This document shows positions 32,939-40,811 of a DNA stretch of 40,811 bases, piece after piece. The stretch's first letter is position 1; each line of letters starts with the position of its first letter. The notes under the pieces are model-generated. The model was not told where the DNA came from. It did not search any database and saw only the letters and a list, made by a program, of their open reading frames with translations. The stretch comes from UBA1930 sp943371535 (GTDB lineage: Bacteria > Bacteroidota > Bacteroidia > Chitinophagales > Chitinophagaceae). The DNA lies in contig CALRVE020000031.1 of assembly GCA_943371535.1 (NCBI GenBank), positions 1 to 40,811 on the forward strand, given 5' to 3'. The translations under genes were made by a program, and so were the position numbers.

Positions 32939-35380
32939 ATGAAAGGGATTTATTTTTTATTGTTCGGCACTTTTTTATTCAACGCCATTTTTGCTCAAAA
33001 TGTTGGGGTTATTTCAGGAACTATTATTGATAAAAACTCACAAAAACCTTTGAGTGGTGTTTCTGTGGTGATTGACAATAGCACTAAAGGCATTGTATCG
33101 GATGCCAATGGCAAATTTTCTGTTGGTAATCTTAGTACAACTGCACATACAATTACCTTCTCGTATATTGGTTATATTACGCAAACAAAATTCAATGTAA
33201 TTGTTAGTTCGGGTAACGAAACTGTTTTCACCATTGAATTAGAACCTGAAGCAAAAAACTTAGCTGATGTTACGGTAAAAACAAAACGCTTAAATGTAAA
33301 AGCAGCTTCTTTAGAAACACCATTAAGTGTTCAACGTTTAACAACAGAAGAAATAAAAGCCAATCCTGGTGGAAACTTTGATATCAGTAGAGTAATACAA
33401 GCTTTGCCTGGTGTTGGTGGAACAGCTGCTACAGCTGGTTTTAGAAACGATATTATTATACGTGGTGGTGCTCCAAACGAAAATGTTTTTTATTTAGATG
33501 GAATTGAAATTCCTGTAATTAATCACTTTGCAACTCAAGGAAGTGCAGGCGGGCCAACAGGTATTTTAAACGTGAGTTTTATTGAAGATGTTAAACTAAG
33601 CAGCAGTGCATTTGATGCAAGAGTAGATAATGCTTTATCATCGGTTTTTGAATTCAAACAAAAGAAAGGCAACACCAATAAAGTTCAAGGTAATGTACGT
33701 TTAAGTGGAACAGAATTGGCAGCAACCTTTGATGGTCCTTTATCTAAAAACAAAAAAAATACCTTCTTAGCATCGGTAAGAAGAAGTTATTTACAGTTTT
33801 TATTTCAAGCCATTGATTTGCCTATTCGTCCTAATTTTTGGGACATGCAGTTTAAAACAACGCATCAATTAAACAGTAAAACCACACTTACTTTTTTAGG
33901 CGTTGGTGCAATAGATGAATTTAGTTTTGCTGCACCAAGAGAAGCTACACCCGAGAAATTATATACGTTGAATAGTAACCCATCTATTGAACAAAATAAT
34001 TATACCATTGGTGCAAGTATTAGAAAATTAATACCCAATGGTTATTGGAATTTAGCTATTAGTAGAAACTATTTTGACAATAGGCTAGCTAAGTTTGAAA
34101 ACAATTTAGGTCCCGTAAAAGGCTTACAAACATTGGCTTCAACATCTTCAGAAGCAGAAAATAAAATTAGATTTGATGTTACCAAAAATATCAATGATTG
34201 GAAAATTAGTTACGGAACTTCTTTTCAATTAGTAGATTTCAGTAGCAATACTTTTCAATTAATTAAACCAGAGATCAGAGACAATAATGGTAATGTAGTT
34301 AGCAGTGCAGTGAGTATAAATTTTAATAGCAACATTAATTTTATTAAAGCTGGAGCATTTGTGCAAGTTGGCAAACGTTTATTCAACAATCGTTTGGCTG
34401 TAAGTGCTGGTTTAAGAACTGATGGTAATAGTTTTACTACAGATGGTTGGGATTTATTGCAAACCATTAGTCCTCGTTTAAGCTTAAGTTATGTATTGGC
34501 AGATAAGTGGAATTTAAATGCTACAGTTGGTAGATACAGCAAAATTCAGCCTTATACCATTTTAGGTTTTCAAAGCAATAACCAAATGGTTAACAAAAAT
34601 TCAGATTATACCATTAGCAACCATTATGTATTGGGTGTAGAACATTTAAAAAGTGATGCAACAAGATTTACGGTTGAAGCATTTTACAAACAATACAGCA
34701 ATGTACCAGTAAGTATAAAAGATGGTATTAGTTTAAGCAATTTGGGAGCCGATTTTAATGTATTGGGTAACGAAGCTGTTGTTACCAATGGTAAAGGCAG
34801 AAGTTATGGGATAGAATTTTTTGCACAACAAAAACTAACCAAACGTTTTTTTGGTGTATTAAGTTATACCTTCTTTAAAAGTGAATATACTAATGCCAAT
34901 CAACAGTTTGCTGCTAGTAGTTGGGATAATCAACACTTGTTAAGTATTACTTGGGGGTATAAGTTTAAAAGAAATTGGGAACTGGGTTTAAAGTTTCGCT
35001 ATCAAGGTGGTGTACCTTTTACACCATTTGATGAAGCTGCAAGTAGAGAAAATTATTTAACCTTAGGTCAAGGAACATTGAATTATAATCTAGTGAATAC
35101 ACAACGTTTAAATAGTTTTAACGCTAGCGATATTCGTATTGATAAAAAATGGAATTACAAGAAAGTTACGCTTGATTTATATTTAGATGTAACCAATTGG
35201 TATGCTGCAAAAGCATCAGGTGCTACACAATACACATTTAAAAGAACCGATGACAATAGTGCCTTTTTAACAACCGATGGACAACCCATTAGGCAAAATG
35301 GAAGTAATGCAATACCGTTTATTTTACGAGATAATGAAGCACAAATAACGCCTACAATTGGATTTATTGTAGAGTTTTAA
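32939..35380 (+). CDS. TonB-dependent receptor with carboxypeptidase-like regulatory domain
   Basis: An 813-residue outer-membrane receptor. Residues 1-20 are a signal peptide (FLFNAIFAQ). Residues about 22-105 form the CarboxypepD_reg-like domain (GTIIDKNSQKPLSGVSVVIDNSTKGIVSDANGKF). The plug follows (about 120-235) with VIQALPGVGGTAATAGFRNDIIIRGGAPNENVFYLDGIEIP. The rest is a 22-strand-type barrel ending ITPTIGFIVEF with a terminal Phe. No SusD-like partner follows, so it is of the stand-alone type. The substrate is unknown. An intrinsic terminator at 35406-35437 ends the transcript. Confidence 0.93.
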   Translation: MKGIYFLLFGTFLFNAIFAQNVGVISGTIIDKNSQKPLSGVSVVIDNSTKGIVSDANGKFSVGNLSTTAHTITFSYIGYITQTKFNVIVSSGNETVFTIELEPEAKNLADVTVKTKRLNVKAASLETPLSVQRLTTEEIKANPGGNFDISRVIQALPGVGGTAATAGFRNDIIIRGGAPNENVFYLDGIEIPVINHFATQGSAGGPTGILNVSFIEDVKLSSSAFDARVDNALSSVFEFKQKKGNTNKVQGNVRLSGTELAATFDGPLSKNKKNTFLASVRRSYLQFLFQAIDLPIRPNFWDMQFKTTHQLNSKTTLTFLGVGAIDEFSFAAPREATPEKLYTLNSNPSIEQNNYTIGASIRKLIPNGYWNLAISRNYFDNRLAKFENNLGPVKGLQTLASTSSEAENKIRFDVTKNINDWKISYGTSFQLVDFSSNTFQLIKPEIRDNNGNVVSSAVSINFNSNINFIKAGAFVQVGKRLFNNRLAVSAGLRTDGNSFTTDGWDLLQTISPRLSLSYVLADKWNLNATVGRYSKIQPYTILGFQSNNQMVNKNSDYTISNHYVLGVEHLKSDATRFTVEAFYKQYSNVPVSIKDGISLSNLGADFNVLGNEAVVTNGKGRSYGIEFFAQQKLTKRFFGVLSYTFFKSEYTNANQQFAASSWDNQHLLSITWGYKFKRNWELGLKFRYQGGVPFTPFDEAASRENYLTLGQGTLNYNLVNTQRLNSFNASDIRIDKKWNYKKVTLDLYLDVTNWYAAKASGATQYTFKRTDDNSAFLTTDGQPIRQNGSNAIPFILRDNEAQITPTIGFIVEF

Positions 35381-35405
35381 ACTAATCTGAAATATCCCCC
35401 AAATA

Positions 35406-35437
35406 AAAAATCATTCATCTTGTATGGATGATTTTTT
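35406..35437 (+). terminator. Terminator after the TonB-dependent receptor
   Basis: AAATCAT (around 35408-35414) pairs with ATGATTT (35428-35434) and is followed by a T-run, 26 bases after the stop codon. The stem is AT-rich, so it is weaker than the others in the window. Confidence 0.6.
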
Positions 35438-35495
35438 TATAAATAGTATATCCAAATACTATTCAATCTTTAACTTCATTCTATAATCATCTATC

Positions 35496-35996
35496 ATGAA
35501 AAAAATATTTTTATTCGCAGCCTTATTTATTACCACCAATTTGTTGGCACAAACCACCACTTATATTTTGGTTCGTCATGCTGAAAAAGATACTACGGTG
35601 CAAGGTTCAACAATGATGCAGGCCGATCCTCCATTAACCAAACAAGGCGAAGCAAGAGCTCAAAAATTAGTTAATGAATTAAAAAAGTACACAATAGATG
35701 AAATTTATTCTACCAATTATATTCGTACAAAAAATACAGTAAGTCCTTTAGCTCAAAAAGCAAGTGTAGAAATTCAATTATACAATCCGAGAGAGTTAAA
35801 AACTTTTACAGAAAAATTATTACAGGCAAAAAATAAAACCATTGTTATTGCTGGTCATAGCAATACAACACCAAGTTTAGTAAATTTATTAATTGGTAAA
35901 GAAGAATATAAAGCATTAGACGAATCGGTGTACAATAAAATGTATATTGTTACTATGAAAAATAATTCTACCACAGTTGATGTTATTGAGTATTAA
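35496..35996 (+). CDS. Exported histidine phosphatase family protein (SixA/PGM-like)
   Basis: A 166-residue protein with a signal peptide (MKKIFLFAALFITTNLLAQ) and a compact histidine phosphatase fold. The catalytic RHA motif is RHAEK (Arg27, His28) and the second histidine is His121 in IAGHSNTTP. SixA-sized members act on phosphoproteins or small phosphoesters; secretion points to a periplasmic phosphatase, with the substrate unknown. It stands alone, between two terminators. Confidence 0.88.
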   Translation: MKKIFLFAALFITTNLLAQTTTYILVRHAEKDTTVQGSTMMQADPPLTKQGEARAQKLVNELKKYTIDEIYSTNYIRTKNTVSPLAQKASVEIQLYNPRELKTFTEKLLQAKNKTIVIAGHSNTTPSLVNLLIGKEEYKALDESVYNKMYIVTMKNNSTTVDVIEY

Positions 35997-36016
35997 AACA
36001 TTTCATTTGTTTTCTT

Positions 36017-36047
36017 AAGCAGTTGTTGAATGAACAACTGCTTTTTT
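36017..36047 (+). terminator. Terminator after the histidine phosphatase gene
   Basis: AAGCAGTTGTT (36017-36027), 5-base loop, AACAACTGCTT (36033-36043), then a T-run: a perfect 11-bp stem 20 bases after the stop codon. Confidence 0.9.
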
Positions 36048-36157
36048 GTGCTTTTCAAATCGTCTAAAAAGTAAATTTCAATTAAATCCAATTGTTTATA
36101 AATCCACATTAAGTGGTAATTAATACACAAAGTGAAAATTTGAATCAGTTACCCCCT

Positions 36158-36165
36158 TATTTTTG
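36158..36165 (+). promoter_or_regulatory. Candidate pckA promoter, perfect -7 box TATTTTTG
   Basis: TATTTTTG is an exact match to TAnnTTTG and lies 25 bases before the pckA ATG at 36191. A TTTG at 36139-36142 could be the -33 element, although the 15-base spacing is short. The box lies inside the longer open frame, which argues for the internal ATG as start. Confidence 0.6.
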
Positions 36166-36190
36166 TAAAACTAACAAACGATTGTTTACT

Positions 36191-37801
36191 ATGTCATTAC
36201 CAACAACTTTATCAATCCCATCAGAAAAATTACTTCAGTTGGGTATTTCAGAAGCTACCAACATTCATTATCAACTTTCGCCTGAAGAACTTACTGATCA
36301 AACTGTACTTAGAGGACAAGGTGTATTAAATGACAAAGGTGCTCTTTGTATAAAAACAGGTGAATTTACTGGTAGAAGTCCGCAAGACAAGTTTATTGTA
36401 AAAGATGATTTAACTGAATCTACTGTTCATTGGAATAATTTCAACATTCCCATTGCCGATGAATATTATCAGCAACTGAAGAAAAAAGTGTTGAACTATC
36501 TTGGTCAACAAGACGAACTTTGGGTACGTGATGCTTATGCATGTGCAAGTGCCGAACACAGAATAAACATTCGGGTAATTAACGAAAATCCTTGGAGCAA
36601 TTTATTTGCATACAATATGTTTCTTCGTCCACACGATGAAGAACTAGAACATTTTCCAATTGATTGGCACGTTATACAAGCTCCAGGTTTTAAAGCAGAT
36701 CCAGCAGTTGATGGAACAAGACAACACAATTTTGCTATCGTTTCTTTTACTGAAAAAACCATTTTAATTGGCGGAACAGGTTATACAGGAGAAATGAAAA
36801 AAGGCATTTTCACTGTATTAAATTATATACTGCCACAAAACAGCGATGTATTAAGTATGCATTGTAGTGCCAATATGGGTGCTGATGGTGATGTAGCTAT
36901 CTTCTTTGGCTTAAGCGGAACTGGAAAAACAACTTTAAGTGCCGACCCCAATAGAAAATTAATTGGAGATGATGAACATGGTTGGACAGAAAACAGTGTA
37001 TTTAATTTTGAAGGTGGATGTTATGCAAAAACAATAGACTTAAGTGAAGAAAAAGAGCCCGAAATTTTTCATGCTATAAAACCCGGTGCATTATTAGAAA
37101 ATATTGTATTTCATCCGGGAACTACAACTATAGATTTTTCCAGCAAAGCCATCACCGAAAATACAAGAGTAAGTTATCCTTTACATTTTATTAGCAATGC
37201 TTTAGAACCAAGTATTGGTGGTTTACCTAAAAATATTTTCTTCTTAACCTGCGATGCTTATGGGGTTTTACCGCCTATAAGTAAATTATCTCCAGGCCAA
37301 GCGATGTATCAATTTATTAGTGGCTATACTGCAAAAGTTGCAGGAACTGAAGCTGGTGTTACAGAACCTAAAAGTACTTTCAGTGCATGTTTTGGTGCCC
37401 CATTTTTACCATTACATCCGGGAAAATATGCTGAAATGTTGGGTAAAAAAATGAAAGAACATGCCGTAAATGTTTGGATGATTAACACTGGTTGGAGTGG
37501 TGGTCCTTATGGCATTGGTAGTAGAATGAAATTAAGTTACACACGAAACATGATTACTGCTGCATTAAATAGCGATTTAGATGACGTAGAATTTGAAGCA
37601 CATCCAATATTTGGAATGTTAATGCCTAAACGTTGTCCTAATGTACCCATGAATATTTTAATACCAAGATATACTTGGGCCGATAGAGATGCATACGATA
37701 CACAAGCAAAAAATTTAGCACAACAGTTTATAAAAAACTTTGAGAAATATGCTAGCGGAGTAAGTGAAGAAATTTTAGCTGCAGCTCCAAAAACCAAATA
37801 G
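36191..37801 (+). CDS. pckA: Phosphoenolpyruvate carboxykinase (ATP)
   Basis: A 536-residue enzyme that converts oxaloacetate and ATP to PEP in gluconeogenesis. The kinase-1a P-loop is GLSGTGKT (240-247), the kinase-2 metal site is GDDEHGW (Asp260/Asp261), and TGRSPQDKF and SGYTAKVAGTE complete the family's signature. The ATG at 36191 is chosen over a GTG at 36113, because the extra 26 residues have no family counterpart and cover the promoter. It is monocistronic, with a terminator at 37866-37898. Confidence 0.96.
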   Translation: MSLPTTLSIPSEKLLQLGISEATNIHYQLSPEELTDQTVLRGQGVLNDKGALCIKTGEFTGRSPQDKFIVKDDLTESTVHWNNFNIPIADEYYQQLKKKVLNYLGQQDELWVRDAYACASAEHRINIRVINENPWSNLFAYNMFLRPHDEELEHFPIDWHVIQAPGFKADPAVDGTRQHNFAIVSFTEKTILIGGTGYTGEMKKGIFTVLNYILPQNSDVLSMHCSANMGADGDVAIFFGLSGTGKTTLSADPNRKLIGDDEHGWTENSVFNFEGGCYAKTIDLSEEKEPEIFHAIKPGALLENIVFHPGTTTIDFSSKAITENTRVSYPLHFISNALEPSIGGLPKNIFFLTCDAYGVLPPISKLSPGQAMYQFISGYTAKVAGTEAGVTEPKSTFSACFGAPFLPLHPGKYAEMLGKKMKEHAVNVWMINTGWSGGPYGIGSRMKLSYTRNMITAALNSDLDDVEFEAHPIFGMLMPKRCPNVPMNILIPRYTWADRDAYDTQAKNLAQQFIKNFEKYASGVSEEILAAAPKTK

Positions 37802-37865
37802 TTTTATCGAGCTTGTGCAACTATAACAACTGCACATTCAGCCTCTTCGATTGCTTAAATACAGA

Positions 37866-37898
37866 AAAATCCCACCATTAAAGTGGGATTTTTTTTAG
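37866..37898 (+). terminator. Terminator after pckA
   Basis: AAAATCCCAC (37866-37875), 7-base loop, GTGGGATTTT (37883-37892), then more T residues: a perfect 10-bp stem 65 bases after the pckA stop. Confidence 0.9.
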
Positions 37899-38000
37899 TA
37901 TGTAAACCATTTATTCTCTCTATTTTATATAACTATTCTGTTTAATTATTTTGCTTCATTCAATTCAATTTCTTTACTTCGCAACATCAAAAATTACATT

Positions 38001-40811
38001 ATGCAATTACTCAAAAAATGTTTATGGTTTTTCTTTGCAATTACTGCTACTTTCAGTTTTGCACAAGACACCAAAATTCCGGTTGATTCAAAAGTAAAAA
38101 TTGGTAAGCTTGCCAATGGATTAACCTATTACATTAGAACCAATAAGAAGCCTGAAAAAAAGGTTGAATTAAGATTGGTGATTAATGCTGGTTCAATTTT
38201 AGAAGACGATGATCAACAAGGTCTTGCTCACATGTGTGAACACATGGCTTTTAATGGTACTACCAATTTTAAAAAGAACGACATCATTTCTTACTTACAA
38301 AGCATTGGTGTTGGCTTTGGTAACGATTTAAATGCATATACAAGTTTCGACGAAACTGTGTACATGCTACCAATACCAACTGATAAGCCAGGTAATATTG
38401 AAAAAGGATTTCAAATATTAGAAGATTGGGCTCATAATGTTACTTACTTAGATGAAGATATTGAAAACGAAAGAAACATTATTTTAGAAGAAAGCCGTTT
38501 AGGTAAAGGTGCAGAAGATAGAATGTTTAAAAAAGTATACCCTATTTTATTTGAAGGCAGTAAGTATGCCAACAGATTGCCAATTGGTAAAGATGAAATC
38601 ATAAAAAATCATAAGTACGATGTAATTAGACGTTTTTATAAAGATTGGTACCGTCCAAATTTAATGGCAGTTGTTGTTGTTGGCGATATTGATGCAGCCA
38701 ATGCAGAAGCACTCATTAAAAAACATTTTGCTGGATTAACCAATCCTGCAAATGAACGTCCAAGAGAAGTTGCAACAGTTCCTGCATATACATTAAGCAA
38801 AGGTTTAGTAACTACCGATAAAGAAGCCACCAATTATTCTGCTATGTTGGCTTATAGTGCAGTTGCTACAAAAGAATCAACTACTATTGGCGAATACAAA
38901 AATGATATTGTAGAAAGAATGTTTACTACCCTATTAAACCAACGTTTAAGAGAATTAACACAAAAAGAAAATCCACCTTTCTTATATGCTGGTGTTGGTT
39001 TCGATTCTTATGCTAGAGGCTATGAATCTTTCCAAGCACAGGCTGTTGCTGGTTCTGGTGATATTGCTAAATCATTAGCTGTAGTGGTTGAAGAAATAGA
39101 AAAAGTAAAAAGATTTGGTTTTACACAAGCTGAAGTAGATCGTGCAAAAACCAACTTACTCACCAATATGGAGAGAAGTTTTAAAGAAAGAGACAAAACT
39201 GAATCGAGCAGTTTTGTTGAAGAATATATTAGAAACTTTTTAACCAACGAACCGATTCCTGGTATTGAAGTAGAATACAATTATTATAAAGAATTATTAC
39301 CTAAAATTTCTTTACAAGATGTAAATGCAATTGCCAATAAATTAAAAGACAATAGCAACTTTACAACTTTCATAACTGGACCAGAATCAAATGATACAAA
39401 GCTTCCTAACAATGAAGAATTGGTAACCTTAGTAAACAATACAGCAGCTAAAAAAGATATTAAAGCTTACGAAGAAAAAGCGATTGCTACAACACTTTTC
39501 AGCAAGAAGTTAACTCCTGGTAAAATTATTGCTACGGCAAAAAATGCAAAATTGGGTACCACTACTTATACTTTAAGTAATGGCATAAAAGTTACCATTA
39601 AGAAAACCGATTTTAAAAACGACCAAATTTTAATGGGTGCTAAAAGATATGGCGGTACTAATAATTATGGTGTTGCCGATAAGTACAACAGTAGTTATGC
39701 AACTCAAGTAATTGGTGCAATGGGTATTGGAAACTTTTCTCCTACCGATTTACGTAAAGCTTTAACTGGAAAAACTGCAAGCGTTAATCCAGTATTTAGC
39801 GAAACTACAGATGGCTTTAACGGAAGCAGTACGGTGAAAGATTTTGAAACCATGCTTCAGTTATTGAACTTATATGTTTATGAGCCACGTAAAGACACTA
39901 GTTTATTTAAAAGCTTTGTTCAAAAAGGAAAATCACAAACTGTATTTATGATGGCTAATCCACAAGTATCGTTTATTGATACTTTGTATAAAACCATGTA
40001 CAACAATAATCCTTTAGCTCCAATTGCTATACCTAAAGCAGAGTATTACGATAAAATTAATTTAGATAGAACCATTGGTATTTTTAAAGAACGTTTCAGC
40101 GATTTAACAGGTATGCACTTTACGTTTGTTGGTAGCTTACCTAAAGACACAACAGAGCAATTAATTTTACAATACATTGCTAGTTTACCAACTAGTAAAA
40201 AAGTATACACTTATAAAGACAATGGTCTTCGTCCGGCAAAAGGTGTTAAGAACATTACTGTGTTGAAAGGTAAAGAACCAAAAGCTTTAATTCTTGCAAT
40301 GTATAGTGGTGAAACTGCTTATTCAGAAGATTTAGAATTAAAAGCTAGTGCAATTAGTGAAGTATTGAATATAAAAATCATTGAAGATTTAAGAGAAAAA
40401 ATTCAAGGTATTTATGGTGGTGGAATTTTTGGTGGCGTTGAAAAGTATCCATACGGTAACTATACCTATTTTGCCCAATTACCATGTGGACCAGAAAAAG
40501 CTGATACTTTAATTGTTGCTTTAAACAGTCAAATTGATAGTATCAAATTAAAAGGTCCAGATACTGCTACTTTAAACAAAGTAAAGCAACAATGGATTGA
40601 GCAAGCTAAAACAGCAGCCAAAGAAAATGGTACTTGGTTAAGAAAAATTCAAAGTGTAATGGTAGATGGTGATAATGCAGACCGTTTCTTGAACTATGAA
40701 AAATATGTAACAGCTTTAACACCTGCACAAATACAAGCCACTGCTAAATTATTATTTAACGGTAAAAATGTAATTACTGCAGTATTAAAACCAGAAGCTA
40801 AAAAAGAAATC
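38001..40811 (+). CDS. M16 family zinc metallopeptidase (pitrilysin-like), C-terminus outside window
   Basis: 937 codons from the ATG at 38001 to the right edge with no stop. Residues 1-22 are a signal peptide (ATFSFAQ). The first M16 domain holds the inverted zinc motif HxxEH as HMCEH (His77, Glu80, His81), with the third ligand expected in NERNIILEESRLG. Then come an inactive M16_C domain (YDVIRRFYKDWYRPNLMAVVVVGDI), a second pair of M16-like domains lacking HxxEH, and QGIYGGGIFGGVEKYPYGNYTYFAQLPCGP near the end. This is the full-length two-half layout of Bacteroidota insulinase-like peptidases of about 940 residues, so only a few codons are likely missing. It would be periplasmic and degrade peptides. 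Confidence 0.93.
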   Translation, partial: MQLLKKCLWFFFAITATFSFAQDTKIPVDSKVKIGKLANGLTYYIRTNKKPEKKVELRLVINAGSILEDDDQQGLAHMCEHMAFNGTTNFKKNDIISYLQSIGVGFGNDLNAYTSFDETVYMLPIPTDKPGNIEKGFQILEDWAHNVTYLDEDIENERNIILEESRLGKGAEDRMFKKVYPILFEGSKYANRLPIGKDEIIKNHKYDVIRRFYKDWYRPNLMAVVVVGDIDAANAEALIKKHFAGLTNPANERPREVATVPAYTLSKGLVTTDKEATNYSAMLAYSAVATKESTTIGEYKNDIVERMFTTLLNQRLRELTQKENPPFLYAGVGFDSYARGYESFQAQAVAGSGDIAKSLAVVVEEIEKVKRFGFTQAEVDRAKTNLLTNMERSFKERDKTESSSFVEEYIRNFLTNEPIPGIEVEYNYYKELLPKISLQDVNAIANKLKDNSNFTTFITGPESNDTKLPNNEELVTLVNNTAAKKDIKAYEEKAIATTLFSKKLTPGKIIATAKNAKLGTTTYTLSNGIKVTIKKTDFKNDQILMGAKRYGGTNNYGVADKYNSSYATQVIGAMGIGNFSPTDLRKALTGKTASVNPVFSETTDGFNGSSTVKDFETMLQLLNLYVYEPRKDTSLFKSFVQKGKSQTVFMMANPQVSFIDTLYKTMYNNNPLAPIAIPKAEYYDKINLDRTIGIFKERFSDLTGMHFTFVGSLPKDTTEQLILQYIASLPTSKKVYTYKDNGLRPAKGVKNITVLKGKEPKALILAMYSGETAYSEDLELKASAISEVLNIKIIEDLREKIQGIYGGGIFGGVEKYPYGNYTYFAQLPCGPEKADTLIVALNSQIDSIKLKGPDTATLNKVKQQWIEQAKTAAKENGTWLRKIQSVMVDGDNADRFLNYEKYVTALTPAQIQATAKLLFNGKNVITAVLKPEAKKEI

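Noticed and set aside
36113..36190. GTG start extending pckA by 26 residues
   Set aside because: The extension has no family likeness and overlaps a perfect TAnnTTTG box.
1..40811. tRNA, rRNA and riboswitch genes
   Set aside because: No cloverleaf with a GGTTCGA-type arm and no recognisable riboswitch core was found by eye in the spacers; a covariance-model scan would be the decisive test.

Overview
The window looks like a chromosomal segment of a low-GC member of the Bacteroidota, most likely close to Chitinophagaceae. The evidence is a TonB-dependent receptor with a carboxypeptidase-like N-terminal domain, several S9 and M16 secreted peptidases, a giant fibronectin-type-III surface protein, a CCDC81-type HU protein, near matches to the Bacteroidota -7 promoter box (TAnnTTTG), and KdtA, which implies an LPS-type outer membrane. 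The assignment rests on gene content and motifs read by eye, not on a database search.

Layout. 1-5650 (minus) is the N-terminal 1883 codons of a giant secreted, FN3-containing protein that runs off the left edge. 5651-6896 is a non-coding block dominated by TTTAGTTTT and CCTTYTRCC low-complexity repeats. 6897-9569 (plus) holds a lipoprotein serine hydrolase, a GT4 glycosyltransferase and an ArsC/Spx-like protein. 9819-13471 (minus) is a nucleotide-sugar cluster: DegT-type aminotransferase, UDP-glucose dehydrogenase and UDP-glucuronate decarboxylase. 13597-16305 holds kdtA, a protein of unknown function and thymidine kinase. 16546-21955 (minus) is a tight operon of a 1013-residue TPR protein, a plug-less TonB-receptor-like barrel and a membrane-anchored HU-domain protein. 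22186-26355 holds a deoxynucleoside kinase, trpS, a type II NADH dehydrogenase and a CYTH protein. 26454-32859 is a convergent pair of S9 peptidases with a REP/RAYT element between them. 32939-40811 (plus) holds a TonB-dependent receptor, a periplasmic histidine phosphatase, ATP-dependent PEP carboxykinase and an M16 peptidase that runs off the right edge.

How the genes work together. Most of the segment serves the cell envelope: sugar nucleotides and Kdo transfer for surface glycans, secreted or lipid-anchored peptidases and hydrolases, an outer-membrane receptor, and a giant adhesin-like protein. Housekeeping genes (tdk, dNK, trpS, ndh, pckA) are interspersed.

The most unusual structure is at 28869-29957. 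A REP-associated tyrosine transposase (RAYT) gene sits among five REP-type hairpins. The block is bounded by two nearly identical copies of about 88 bp that match, end to end, the whole spacer (bidirectional terminator included) between the two convergent peptidase genes. This looks like a recent, complete REP/RAYT insertion or amplification with a long flanking duplication. No CRISPR array, tRNA, rRNA or classical insertion sequence was seen.
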